DNA of 64,000 nt from Chitinophaga lutea. GTDB taxonomy: Bacteria > Bacteroidota > Bacteroidia > Chitinophagales > Chitinophagaceae. A program made the translations under genes and the position numbers. The stretch lies in assembly GCF_003813775.1 (NCBI RefSeq), contig NZ_RPDH01000003.1, positions 806,001 through 870,000 on the forward strand, given 5' to 3'. Each line of letters starts with the position of its first letter. Within the stretch, counting starts at the first letter, position 1. Under the pieces are notes generated by a model. It was not told where the DNA came from and made no database searches. It saw nothing but the letters and a program-made list of their open reading frames with translations. Below, in pieces: positions 25,325-34,043 of this stretch.

Positions 25325-25759
25325 TTAGCTGATCCCCAGCAGTTCCACATCGAAAATCAGGGTGCTGTTGGCGCCGATCTGCGCGCTCACCTGACGGTCG
25401 CCGTAGCCCAGGTGCGGCGGGATGAAAAAGCGCCATTTGCTGCCCTGCGGCATCAGCTGCAGGCCTTCCGTCCAGCCCTTGATCACCATGTTCAGGGGGA
25501 AAGTGGCGGGCTGGCCGCGCTGTACGGAGCTGTCGAATATGGTGCCGTCGATGAGGGTGCCGTGGTAATGACAGGTTACTTTGCTGCTGGCGGAGGGTTT
25601 GGGCCCGTCGCCTTCTTTCAGCACTTCGTATTGCAGGCCGCTGTCGAGCGTTACGATGCCTGGTTTCTGCTGGTTGGCGGCCAGGAATTCCTGTCCCGCT
25701 TTTAAGTTCGCTGCTGCCTTTTCGTTTTTCATCTGAAAGAGTTTATCTGCAATTCCCAT
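25325..25759 (-). CDS. FKBP-type peptidyl-prolyl isomerase
   Basis: A 144-residue protein. An N-terminal helix (MGIADKLFQMKNEKAAANLKAGQEFLAANQQK) precedes an FKBP domain (about 35-144) with the family blocks KVTCHYHGTLIDGTIFDSS, FPLNMVIKGWTEGLQLMPQGSKWRFFIPPHLGYGD and STLIFDVELLGI. It catalyses cis-trans proline isomerisation. No signal peptide is visible with the ATG at 25759, so it should be cytoplasmic, unlike the longer FkpA-type periplasmic forms. A start further upstream (25804) adds no signal peptide. Confidence 0.9.
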   Translation of the reverse strand: MGIADKLFQMKNEKAAANLKAGQEFLAANQQKPGIVTLDSGLQYEVLKEGDGPKPSASSKVTCHYHGTLIDGTIFDSSVQRGQPATFPLNMVIKGWTEGLQLMPQGSKWRFFIPPHLGYGDRQVSAQIGANSTLIFDVELLGIS

Positions 25760-25818
25760 GAATAAATTTTTGCAAAGATAAGCCATTTCCGGCCGGTGCC
25801 GCACCCGTAATTTTTAGC

Positions 25819-25826
25819 TAATTTTG
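25819..25826 (+). promoter_or_regulatory. Candidate -7 element (TAATTTTG) for the thioesterase
   Basis: An exact TAnnTTTG match 22 bases before the ATG at 25849, predicting a short leader of about 15-18 bases. Confidence 0.45.
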
Positions 25827-25848
25827 CGCTGCATTCAAATCATATATA

Positions 25849-26241
25849 ATGAATTTTTATACCAGGAAATGGGTGAAGCCGGAAGACCTCAATGCGCACG
25901 GCACGCTGTTCGGCGGTAGCCTGCTGCGATGGATCGACGAGGAAGCGGCCATTTACGCCATCATCCAGCTGGGCACCAACCGTTGCGTGACCAAATACAT
26001 GTCGGAGATCAACTTCATCAACTCCGCCCGCCAGGGCGATATCGTGGAACTGGGCATCAAGGCCACGCATTTCGGCCGCACCTCTTTGTCGCTTACCTGC
26101 CAGGTCCGGAACAAAATCACCCACAAAACCATCCTCACCATCGACAAGATCGTGTTCGTAAGCGTGGACGGGAACGGAGTGCCCGCGCCACACGGTAAAA
26201 CCGCCATCACCTATACCGATGAGCGGCTGCGGGAGGATTAA
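25849..26241 (+). CDS. Acyl-CoA thioesterase (YciA-like hotdog fold)
   Basis: A 130-residue single hotdog domain. The active-site region is LNAHGTLFGGSLLRWIDEEAAIYA (about residues 14-37), with the catalytic Asp in RWID. It is followed by SEINFINSARQGDIVELGIKATHFGRTSLSL, the family's RxGD and G(R/S)TS pattern. Members hydrolyse fatty acyl-CoA or other acyl-CoA esters. It is a stand-alone gene, convergent with nothing, and divergent from FKBP. Confidence 0.85.
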   Translation: MNFYTRKWVKPEDLNAHGTLFGGSLLRWIDEEAAIYAIIQLGTNRCVTKYMSEINFINSARQGDIVELGIKATHFGRTSLSLTCQVRNKITHKTILTIDKIVFVSVDGNGVPAPHGKTAITYTDERLRED

Positions 26242-26403
26242 CAGGCCGCCGGACAATCTGGGCATGGGGGGCCTGACGGATGCGCAATGGAAGAAAAGCC
26301 GGATCCGGCGCAAGATAACAGGGTGTTCCAACCCATCACGACAGGTTGGCCGCAACTGTAAAAAATAGGCACCGGAATGTGTTTTTTCCTATAATTTCGA
26401 TGC

Positions 26404-27141
26404 ATGCAATCATGCCGCTTTTTCCTCCTTGCCTTTGTTATTTTCAATTGCCTGACAGCATCGGCCCAGCTGCAGAAAACAGTACCGGTAACCGACAGTC
26501 TGTATGATGCCGCCCGCCGGCGCCCCATCCCGCTGCTCATCTACGGCGCCGGCCAAACGGACAAACTACGGCCCGCCATCATCAGCCACGGGTATGGCGG
26601 AGGGTATGGTGCATATGCCTTCATCGCGGAGTACCTTGTTGCAAACGGCTATTATGTGATCAGTATCCAGCACGATCTCCCGGGCGATACGGCTATGCCC
26701 ACCGCGGGCAAACCCTATGAAGTCAGGATGCCTTTCTGGAAAAGGGGCGCGGAGAGCATTCTTTTTGTGATCAACGACCTGAAGGAAAAACAGCCCGGCC
26801 TGGATTATAAAAACATGCTACTGATCGGCCATTCCAATGGCGGCGATATGAGCATGCTGTTTGCGCGGGAACATCCGCAACTGGTGGCCAACGTAATTTC
26901 TCTCGACAACCGCCGCATGCCCTTTCCACGCGCATCAAGGCCCCGCATCTTATCCCTCCGCTCGAGCGACCAGCCGGCGGATAGCGGCGTAATCCCCGGC
27001 GCAACAGAACTGGCGCGGTACCGGATGCAGGTGGTGAAACTGCCGGCCACCCGTCATAACGATATGTGGGACGGTGCCACGGATGCGCAAAAAATGGAAA
27101 TGCTCGGGTATATCAGAACGTTTCTGCACCTGAAAGACTGA
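26404..27141 (+). CDS. Secreted alpha/beta hydrolase
   Basis: A 245-residue protein with a signal peptide (MQSCRFFLLAFVIFNCLTASA). The hydrolase fold shows the oxyanion region AIISHGYGGGYGAY, the nucleophile elbow GHSNGGDM (Ser near residue 142) and a His in LPATRHNDMWDGA. The family resembles chlorophyllase/platelet-activating-factor-hydrolase-like or dienelactone-type esterases. The substrate is unknown. The ATG at 26404 directly follows a TATAATTTCG sequence that loosely resembles a -7 element. It is monocistronic. Confidence 0.75.
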   Translation: MQSCRFFLLAFVIFNCLTASAQLQKTVPVTDSLYDAARRRPIPLLIYGAGQTDKLRPAIISHGYGGGYGAYAFIAEYLVANGYYVISIQHDLPGDTAMPTAGKPYEVRMPFWKRGAESILFVINDLKEKQPGLDYKNMLLIGHSNGGDMSMLFAREHPQLVANVISLDNRRMPFPRASRPRILSLRSSDQPADSGVIPGATELARYRMQVVKLPATRHNDMWDGATDAQKMEMLGYIRTFLHLKD

Positions 27142-27244
27142 TGTTTGTCGTAAAGCAGGCATGCAGGGGCTGAATGTGCTTTCAGATATCTTCACCAGCC
27201 TGAGCCGGCAACGGAAGTGGCTTTCAGATCTCTCCCTTTAAATG

Positions 27245-27892
27245 TTATCCCTCCAGTACCGCCCTGCATTTTTCAATGAACCGTGCCGAGATATTGTCGC
27301 GGGAATAAAAGGCGTGATAAATGGCGTCGTTATAGGTAGTGCCCAATCCGAATTTGTTATGCTCGGGGTGGTGCAGGTACCATTTTTCTTCCTCGATATG
27401 CGTCGGCCACCAGTATTTCACCTGCCCGTTACCGGCGAGGATGCGCTCCGTCAGGTTTTGGCCGGCGTCCATGTCGGCGGTCATGTTCATGTCGGGGTAA
27501 TTGAGCTCCTTCAGGTATGCCGTGGAAATGGCGAAGAAGAACGGTGATACGTACAGGTTTTTCGCATCGCGGAGGTGGTTGGCGGTTTGCGCCGCGCCCA
27601 CGATGGTGCGGGGCTCCAGCAGGTCGTTCAGCAGCAGCTGCATCCACTGCGGCGTGGTGGGGATACAGTCGATGTCGAAACAGATGAGGTAGTCGGTATC
27701 GGTTACATTCCGGCACATGTGGTTGAGGAAGTCACCATGGCTGAAACGTTTATCGAATACATGGTTGATGCTGAAACCGAACTTTTCGAACACGGCTTTC
27801 TGGAACACCGGCACATCGGGATTGACGTGCTGGTTGTAAAATGAAAATATTTTGAAGAGGGACTGCTCCCGGTGTTTTTTCCTGAAGAACAT
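27245..27892 (-). CDS. Glycosyltransferase-like protein (GT-A fold)
   Basis: A 215-residue protein with a likely GT-A domain. The FSINHVFDKRFSHGDFLNHMCRN segment is followed by a DxD-like metal motif in DYLICFDIDCIPTTPQWM (about 68-85). NLYVSPFFFAISTAYL and a C-terminal EEEKWYLHHPEHNKFGLGTTY block come next. It lacks the standard GT2 N-terminal nucleotide-binding segment, so it may be a degenerate or specialised transferase. It is the last gene of a four-gene minus-strand glycosyltransferase set, 15 bases after the GT2 gene. Confidence 0.6.
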   Translation of the reverse strand: MFFRKKHREQSLFKIFSFYNQHVNPDVPVFQKAVFEKFGFSINHVFDKRFSHGDFLNHMCRNVTDTDYLICFDIDCIPTTPQWMQLLLNDLLEPRTIVGAAQTANHLRDAKNLYVSPFFFAISTAYLKELNYPDMNMTADMDAGQNLTERILAGNGQVKYWWPTHIEEEKWYLHHPEHNKFGLGTTYNDAIYHAFYSRDNISARFIEKCRAVLEG

Positions 27893-27907
27893 GCTGCTGA
27901 ATTTTTG

Positions 27908-28882
27908 TTATTGCCTGTATATGAATTTTTTGATCCGTGCTCTTGTTGTGCCGCTTTCCGTATGTTGCGGCCACAGGTAATAGAGCGTCAGCCGTTCGTC
28001 GCCCAGCACCCGGTCTGTCAGCCCCATTCGGCAGAGCAGTATCCTGAAAGGCGCCAGCAGCAATAACCGCCAGCGGTTTTTTGTTTTGTTTTTCCGATGC
28101 AGGCGGATGGCGAGGTCGTATTCGTCGAGCACCCTGCCTGCTTCATCAATGCCCGCCATCAGTTTTTCGCGGTAGGGCAGGGTGAGCCGTTGCGCGGGAA
28201 TAAAATGCTGCAGCTGCATGCGCTCGTCGTAGTACAGTTTGTAGCCCCAGAGCAGCAGGCGTTTGCAGTATTCGAAATCGTCGCCCGTGCTGAGGTGCTG
28301 CCCATCGCGGCCATTGAGCAGCGAAGGATATTTTTCATCGTTGACGGCGAGGAAGAGCGAGCGGCGGGTGACGAGCCCTGCGCCCAGTACGAGGCCGCGC
28401 TGGCTTACGTCGCCCGAAGGGCCGAAGCGGATGCTGATCGCGTATTTGTCTTTGTACTCCTCAAACCACTCCGGGTAGGCGGGCGCATCCGTTACCGGTA
28501 CGTTCATGCCGCCGCCGGCCCCGAATAATGGGTCGCCCTGCATCATTTCCCAGGCGAGCGCTACGTACACTTCATTCAGCCAGTTGTCATCGTCACAGAA
28601 AACGAGGCATTCCGAGCGGGCTTCCAGCGCGCCTCTTTTGCGGGCATGCATCTGTCCCGCTACCGGCTCGTCGATCACCCGGAGCGGCGTTCCGGCGGGC
28701 CCGAAATCCGCCCAGCATTGTTCCGCGGTTTGCGCGGTGTTGTCGGTGGATGCATTATTGATCACCATTATTTCCCAGGCAAACCCCGGCGGCGCCTGCT
28801 GTTCGGCGAGGTGCCGCAGTGTTTGTGGTAGGCGGGCGGCGCTGTTGTAGCAGCAGATGATGACGGATACTTTTATTTCCAT
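27908..28882 (-). CDS. Family 2 glycosyltransferase
   Basis: A 324-residue GT2. The N-terminal nucleotide-binding strand is VSVIICCYNSAARLPQTLRHLAEQ. MVINNASTDNTAQTAE and the donor/metal motif CLVFCDDDNWLNEVY (DDD near residue 97) follow. The C-terminal half is a helical acceptor region with no clear membrane anchor. GT2 enzymes transfer a sugar from an NDP-sugar at the inner face of the membrane. It starts four bases after the next upstream GT2 gene and belongs to the same operon. Confidence 0.85.
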   Translation of the reverse strand: MEIKVSVIICCYNSAARLPQTLRHLAEQQAPPGFAWEIMVINNASTDNTAQTAEQCWADFGPAGTPLRVIDEPVAGQMHARKRGALEARSECLVFCDDDNWLNEVYVALAWEMMQGDPLFGAGGGMNVPVTDAPAYPEWFEEYKDKYAISIRFGPSGDVSQRGLVLGAGLVTRRSLFLAVNDEKYPSLLNGRDGQHLSTGDDFEYCKRLLLWGYKLYYDERMQLQHFIPAQRLTLPYREKLMAGIDEAGRVLDEYDLAIRLHRKNKTKNRWRLLLLAPFRILLCRMGLTDRVLGDERLTLYYLWPQHTESGTTRARIKKFIYRQ

Positions 28883-28886
28883 GCGT

Positions 28887-29900
28887 TTATGCCAGGTTCA
28901 GAAATTTGATGACGCCGGCCACCGTTGCCGGCAGCGGTTTGCCCAGCGCGGCGTAGATGCCCGCATTGAGACTGAGGAAACGCACCAGTTCAAACTGTTT
29001 CATCGGGTTGCGGTGCCAGGTGGCGTTGAGCATCCGCTTCAACGCCTGGCGGCTGAATTTGGACTCCGACATGAGCCGCTTCAGCAGCTGCGGCCTGCGC
29101 TCGGGGAACACCTCCAGCATGCAGGTTTCGTAACAAATGCCGGTGCCCCAGGTGATCCGCTGCAGGTACTTCCGGTTGGCGCGGCTTCGCGGAATGAGAT
29201 GAGACAGGCGCAGCGAAGGCGACACGCCTGCCGAATAACCTTTGCGGATGCAGAGCAGCACCATCTGCGTATCTTCCCCGCTGGTGAGTGCGCCGCCCTG
29301 CCGCCCGGGTTGGGTAAATGCGCCCTGCCTGGCCAGCGCGATATATTCCTTCAGTAAAAATGTATAGGTGCAGAGGCCGGTGCCATATGGGTAACACGGC
29401 TGCCATTCGCGTTCGTTGGCAAACTCGTCCGTTGTATCATGCCTTTCCTGGAACACATGCCGGGCGTAGGCTTCGATCTTTTTGTCTATACCGTCCATAA
29501 ATTCAACGTTCACTTCTCCAGGGCCCCAGGCGCCCACCTGCGGGAACCGGTGATTCAGTTTTTTGAGCTCCTGCAGATAATCCGGCGCTGGCTCGTTGTC
29601 GGAATCGATGTATACGATGAATTTTCCCCGTGCTTTTTCAATCGCGGCCATGCGGGCATATTTAACGCCCTGCTCGGGCACTTCCAGCAGGTGGAAGGAA
29701 GGCAAGTCCTTCGTGCAGGCCTTAACGTAGGAGAGGTCCCGTATCGGGATCCTGCTGTTGTTGTCCGTCAGTATCACTTCCGTCTGGAGCCCGGCCGTAT
29801 CGAGTGCAGCCACGGCTTTCAGGCACCTCGTCAGAATCCGTTCGTCGGGATTGTAGGCGCATATCACAATCGAATAATCTTTTTCGTAGTTGACTTTCAT
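28887..29900 (-). CDS. Family 2 glycosyltransferase
   Basis: A 337-residue GT2 with YSIVICAYNPDERILTRCLKA, VILTDNNSRIPI and the DxD-type motif GKFIVYIDSDNEPAPDYLQEL (about 95-115). The C-terminal part is long and basic (SRANRKYLQRI...FSRQALKRML), likely acceptor or membrane contact. The ATG at 29900 overlaps the stop of the upstream transferase in an ATGA arrangement, which decides the start against the longer frame to 30155. Translational coupling is expected. Confidence 0.85.
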   Translation of the reverse strand: MKVNYEKDYSIVICAYNPDERILTRCLKAVAALDTAGLQTEVILTDNNSRIPIRDLSYVKACTKDLPSFHLLEVPEQGVKYARMAAIEKARGKFIVYIDSDNEPAPDYLQELKKLNHRFPQVGAWGPGEVNVEFMDGIDKKIEAYARHVFQERHDTTDEFANEREWQPCYPYGTGLCTYTFLLKEYIALARQGAFTQPGRQGGALTSGEDTQMVLLCIRKGYSAGVSPSLRLSHLIPRSRANRKYLQRITWGTGICYETCMLEVFPERRPQLLKRLMSESKFSRQALKRMLNATWHRNPMKQFELVRFLSLNAGIYAALGKPLPATVAGVIKFLNLA

Positions 29901-30835
29901 TGAAACAGGCTTTTCATCCATCTTTTCATCCGGTTTTTCCACTTCCTGTGCCGCCGCCACTGCTGTGCGAGGTCGTATTCCCTGGCCATGAAGTAATAAT
30001 CGGCCTCCGTTTCGGGCGTAAACCCGGCGGGATGCGTGCGTATCGTCAGTTCCCCGACCGGCACGCCGGAGCCATGGTTCGCCGGGTCGAAAGTATGCGT
30101 GCCGTCGGCGCGGAAACCGAGATTGCTGACCAGGTTGACGTTCGGCGTGGCGCAAAGGCCATTCTCGAAAAAAGTGATGAACTGCAACTGGTAATCCCAG
30201 GTATCGATATTGCCGGCCTTCTGATTGGCGAATATTTTTTCCCAGGCGGCTACCAGGAACGGATCATCGAAAATTCTCCGCAGATGCCGCGCGGCATCTG
30301 CTTCCGTATATTGCGAGAGCCCGGCATCGTACCGGTCCCACACCCGCCGCCATGTAGCCCATCCCCAGATATTGCCGTACCGCGAAAAATAGTAGCTCGC
30401 ATCGCCCCATTGCCGGCCGTTCTGCATATTGGAGCCGGTGATGATGCGCACACGATCTTCATGGCGGTATTTTTGCAGCAGTGCATCGCAGAAGCCGAAA
30501 AAACTGCTGCCGGGCAGGCAATCGTCCTCAAGAATAATGCCTTCCGCTTCGTGCTCAAAAAACCAGGTAATGGCCTGGGACACTGCTTCCTTACAGCCCA
30601 GGTTGCGTTCGCGGAACAATGTGCGCACCGTGCAGGGCCAGTCTGCCTGCTTTTCCACAGCCCGCGCCTGTTCGCATAATATGGCATCCGTTGCATGGTC
30701 ATCGCGTGGCCCGTCCGCCGCAATATATAAACGTGGGGGACGCACCGCCCTGATTTGTTCAAAGACGCGCTGCGTTAAATCCGGGCGGTTGAAAATGAGA
30801 AATAATATGGGCGACTGAACAATATAAGCCTGCAT
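29897..30835 (-). CDS. HlpA-like nucleotide-diphospho-sugar transferase
   Basis: A 312-residue protein with the opening VQSPILFLIFNRPDLTQRVFEQI and LYIAADGPR typical of proteins annotated as hemolytic protein HlpA-like in surface-polysaccharide clusters. A metal-type motif IILEDDCLPGSSFFGFCDALL lies at about 97-117. GNIWGWATWRRVWDRYD and WDYQLQFITF follow; both are strongly conserved in the family. It is a GT-A-fold transferase of unknown donor. It is the first gene of the minus-strand set and divergent from the GT2 at 30908. Confidence 0.8.
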   Translation of the reverse strand: MQAYIVQSPILFLIFNRPDLTQRVFEQIRAVRPPRLYIAADGPRDDHATDAILCEQARAVEKQADWPCTVRTLFRERNLGCKEAVSQAITWFFEHEAEGIILEDDCLPGSSFFGFCDALLQKYRHEDRVRIITGSNMQNGRQWGDASYYFSRYGNIWGWATWRRVWDRYDAGLSQYTEADAARHLRRIFDDPFLVAAWEKIFANQKAGNIDTWDYQLQFITFFENGLCATPNVNLVSNLGFRADGTHTFDPANHGSGVPVGELTIRTHPAGFTPETEADYYFMAREYDLAQQWRRHRKWKNRMKRWMKSLFQ

Positions 30836-30907
30836 ATGGTTTGCACTATTAAGGAACAGGTTTTTCCGGCTTCGCTTATTAAAGATAAGTTTTTTATTTT
30901 AACAGGA

Positions 30908-31669
30908 ATGGACGCTACAACAGAACAGACATTGCTCAGCATCATCATCGCCACCTACAACGCCGGTGCGGAGCTGGAGGCCTGCCTGGCTTCCATTGCG
31001 GCGCAACCCGTGCGGAATATGGAAGTATGGGTGATCGACGGCGGCAGCACCGACGGCACGCAACACATATTACAATCGCTGAACATGCCGAAGCTTCGCT
31101 GGATCAGCGAGCCCGACGAAGGTATTTACGATGCGCTCAACAAAGGCATCCGGCTGGCCCGCGGCAAATGGCTGTACTTTATGGGGGCCGACGACCGCCT
31201 GTTGCCGGGGTTCAGCGAATTGGCCATACGGCTGAAAGAGCCATCCACCGTGTATTACGGCAACAGCGAACCGTTCTATGGCGATCAGCCGCCGGCGATG
31301 GAGTTGCTCAGCGGGAAATTCAGCCCGTACCGCCTCGCCAAACACTGCATGAACCACCAGGCCATTCTTTATCCTGCCGCCGCTTTTCAGAAATACCGCT
31401 ACAATCTCAAATACCGCGTGTATGCAGATTATGCGCTGAATATCCAGCTGTGGGGCGACGGTGCGTTTAAAAAAGAATTCCATCCCTTCACCATCGTGCG
31501 GTATAATATGACGGGGTTTTCCGCGGCCAGCGATGATATGGCGTTTAAGCACGACAAACTCCAGCTCATCCGGCAGCACATGGGATGGGGCATGTACATA
31601 AGGATGCGGTGGAAACAGCTGAAAAAAAGATGGCAGGGCGAACCGGATTTCTGGGACCCGGGCGGGTAA
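30908..31669 (+). CDS. Family 2 glycosyltransferase
   Basis: A 253-residue GT2 of the compact WcaA/PGL type: LSIIIATYNAGAELEACLASIAAQ, VWVIDGGSTDGTQHIL and the metal motif GKWLYFMGADDRLLPGFSEL (about 86-105). The motif EPDEGIYDALNKGIRLARG between them is characteristic of O-antigen-type GT2 enzymes. The ATG at 30908 (MDATTEQ) was selected because the fold starts there; 24 codons upstream are likely untranslated. It is separated by 128 bases from the next + transferase. Confidence 0.85.
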   Translation: MDATTEQTLLSIIIATYNAGAELEACLASIAAQPVRNMEVWVIDGGSTDGTQHILQSLNMPKLRWISEPDEGIYDALNKGIRLARGKWLYFMGADDRLLPGFSELAIRLKEPSTVYYGNSEPFYGDQPPAMELLSGKFSPYRLAKHCMNHQAILYPAAAFQKYRYNLKYRVYADYALNIQLWGDGAFKKEFHPFTIVRYNMTGFSAASDDMAFKHDKLQLIRQHMGWGMYIRMRWKQLKKRWQGEPDFWDPGG

Positions 31670-31796
31670 AAGGTATCTGCCGTATGCCCTGCTCCCGCCG
31701 CTGCCCTGGCGCAGGAGCGCCGCCGCAAGATTCCACGCGGGCAGCGAAAATTCGTTTTCATGGAACAACAGGATTTAGTTATCTTGAGTATCCACC

Positions 31797-32903
31797 ATGA
31801 CAGCGAGCATAGACGTAATCATACCATCCTTCCGGCCTGATGAACGTTACCTTTTACCGGTGCTTCGTCTGAAACGTCCTGCGGGTACGGATATCAGGTT
31901 CTACCTGGTGATAGACGATCCCGGTGCGGCGGTGCCGGACAGTATCCGCGGCCTGGTGGACAATCAGACTGTTTTTCTGCTCATCAACGATAAAAACCTG
32001 GGCGCCGCCGGGGCGCGCAACCGGGGCATTGCCGCTTCGTCCGGTGAGTGGCTGCTGCTGCTCGACGATGATGTGTTGCCCGATGAAGTGTTGCTGGAAG
32101 CATACGCGCATGCCATTAAAACTTTCTCCACCGCTACCGGGTTTATCGGCCTGGTGCGGTTTCCCGAGGCCTGCTCCCGGTTTTGCGAGGCGGTGCTGGC
32201 CAGCGGTTCCATGGACATATTCAGCATCGCGGAGCGCCGGCCCACGTTTGCCTGGGCGGCCACGGCCAATGTGATGGTGCGGCGCCGCACCATGGGCGAG
32301 ATCCGTTTTTCCTCCGCTTTTCCCGCATCGGGCGGGGGAGAGGACGTGGATTTTTTCCTGAACCTGATGACGCGCAATAAGGGCCAGCGGCTGTATTGCG
32401 TGCCGGGCGCGGCCGTGGAGCATCCCTGGTGGAACAATGGCCGCCCGGGCTACAAAAGGCCGTTCCGCTACGGCATCGGCAACAGCCTGCTGGGAACGCT
32501 GCATCCCCAGTTCACCTACTACGATTTTTTAAACACCCCCGAAACCTTGCTGCTGCTTTGCCTGTTGCTGCCAGTGCCGGGCTGGACCGTTTCCGTGCTG
32601 GTGCTCATGGGCGGTGTGTTATGCATCGAACTGATCGCAAATGCCGTACAGGTGCTGAAAAGATACCCCGGCAGCAGCGCCGCTGCCGTATACTACACTG
32701 CGTTGCTGCGGCTGGCGCAGGATACCGGCGTATTGTGGGGGAAATTACGGCGCGGGCAATTCTTCCGTATCGGCGAACGTTTTCACGACGACGGCCGCAT
32801 CCAGAAAATCAACTTCTATCATTCCAACACCTACAGAACGGTCAAATGGCTGTTATACCCGGTGCTGGCCATCGCGGTGGCCATGTGCCGCACGCCGTCG
32901 TAA
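31797..32903 (+). CDS. Membrane-anchored family 2 glycosyltransferase
   Basis: A 368-residue GT2: IDVIIPSFRPDERYLLPVLRL, GAAGARNRGIAASSGEWLLLLDDDVLPDEV (metal motif DDD near 93) and FPASGGGEDVDFFLNLM (catalytic base region). After the catalytic domain a pair of membrane helices lies at about 250-290 (LLLLCLLLPVPGWTVSVLVL). A third hydrophobic stretch is at the C-terminus (LLYPVLAIAVAM). This suggests a membrane-bound transferase facing the cytoplasm. It converges on the next gene with four bases between stops. Confidence 0.8.
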   Translation: MTASIDVIIPSFRPDERYLLPVLRLKRPAGTDIRFYLVIDDPGAAVPDSIRGLVDNQTVFLLINDKNLGAAGARNRGIAASSGEWLLLLDDDVLPDEVLLEAYAHAIKTFSTATGFIGLVRFPEACSRFCEAVLASGSMDIFSIAERRPTFAWAATANVMVRRRTMGEIRFSSAFPASGGGEDVDFFLNLMTRNKGQRLYCVPGAAVEHPWWNNGRPGYKRPFRYGIGNSLLGTLHPQFTYYDFLNTPETLLLLCLLLPVPGWTVSVLVLMGGVLCIELIANAVQVLKRYPGSSAAAVYYTALLRLAQDTGVLWGKLRRGQFFRIGERFHDDGRIQKINFYHSNTYRTVKWLLYPVLAIAVAMCRTPS

Positions 32904-32907
32904 GGCC

Positions 32908-33705
32908 TCAGGCCTGGGCATAGCCGTTGGAGCACACCGTCAGCTGCCGCACCACCGTTTCACTGTACCGGCGTTCATTCACCACCTGTTGCTCCCTCGA
33001 ATTGCAGGAGTGATGCAGGTGATAACAAACGGCCGCCAGTTTCAGCCTTCTTTTCAGAATACCGTTGTTGATCAGCCGGGCGGCAAATTCATAATCTTCC
33101 GAGCCCCAGCCATGAAAAAAATTGTCGTAGCCGTTAATGGCGATGAAATCATCTTTCCAGAAGGCGAGGTTGCAGCCCTTGATATTCTGCGAGCTGCGGG
33201 AGTTGGCGCGTATCAGGAAAGATAACGACGGCAGGTGCAGCGAATTGAAACGGTTGCGGATGCCGCGGCTGAAGAAGCCGATGCCGGTCCGTCCGTGCGC
33301 CAGGATCTCCCGGGTTTTGTTTTCGCTCACCATCGTGCGCGCGCCCTGCACGAATATGCCTCGGCGTGCGTGCCGCACATGGTCTTCGATAAATCCGGGA
33401 TGCAGTAAAATATCTCCGTCTATTTCAATGATATAGTCGGATTCGGCCAGCTTGATGGCCTTGTTGAGGATCTTGCTTTTGCGGAACCCGGCGTCTTCCT
33501 GCCAGGCGTGTTTGAGCGGGATGTTGAAGATGCTCCGGTACTGCGCTATCAATGCAGCTGTTTCCGGGCCGGAGCCATCGTCGGCCACCAGTATCTCGTC
33601 TGGTTGATGGGTTTGCTGCATGATGCTCTTAAAAATCAGTTCGAGTGCAAGCGGCCAGTTGTAAGTGGACACGAGAATGCCCACAGTGAAATTCCTGTTT
33701 TTCAT
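32908..33705 (-). CDS. Family 2 glycosyltransferase with GT7-type C-terminal domain
   Basis: A 265-residue GT2 with VGILVSTYNWPLALELIFKSI, ILVADDGSG and a metal motif in ADYIIEIDGDILLHPGFIEDH (about 94-115). The second half carries KGCNLAFWKDDFIAINGYDNFFHGWGSEDYEFAARL, the galactosyltransferase GT7 C-terminal signature also found in chondroitin/K4 polymerase-like enzymes. The ATG at 33705 was preferred to 33732. The ABC exporter gene lies upstream on the same strand beyond a 121-bp tandem repeat. Confidence 0.85.
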   Translation of the reverse strand: MKNRNFTVGILVSTYNWPLALELIFKSIMQQTHQPDEILVADDGSGPETAALIAQYRSIFNIPLKHAWQEDAGFRKSKILNKAIKLAESDYIIEIDGDILLHPGFIEDHVRHARRGIFVQGARTMVSENKTREILAHGRTGIGFFSRGIRNRFNSLHLPSLSFLIRANSRSSQNIKGCNLAFWKDDFIAINGYDNFFHGWGSEDYEFAARLINNGILKRRLKLAAVCYHLHHSCNSREQQVVNERRYSETVVRQLTVCSNGYAQA

Positions 33706-33772
33706 TCTATTCCGTTTTTCAATGTAAGTCATGGCGGCGCCCTGGTCAGGAGGCGTCCGGTTTCTAGTTGCC

Positions 33773-34014
33773 TTTTATTACATGCGTGATCTTACCGCGC
33801 GCTGGCTACTGGCGCGCCGGTTCCCGATTTTCGTTCTTTTGGTTCCCTGTTCCGGTTTGTCGATATGGTGTTTTTCGTTGCTACTGTCTATATTTTATTT
33901 ACATGCGTGATTTTACCGCGCGCTCGCTACTGGCGCGCCGGTTCCCGATTTTCCGTTCTTTTGGTTCCTGTTCCGGTTTGTCGAATATGGTGTTTTCCTT
34001 GCTACTGTCTATAT
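33773..34014. repeat. 121-bp tandem duplication with GC-rich hairpin
   Basis: Two adjacent copies (33773-33893 and 33894-34014) are about 94 percent alike. They differ by single substitutions and four one-base indels. Each copy holds ACCGCGCGC and GCGCGCCGGT arms around TGGCTACT- or TCGCTACT-type loops. The indels rule out conserved coding. It fills nearly all of the gap (33706-34043) between the exporter and GT2 genes. Confidence 0.8.
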
Positions 34015-34043
34015 AACGTTCCAGATAACGTATTGGTAATAAT

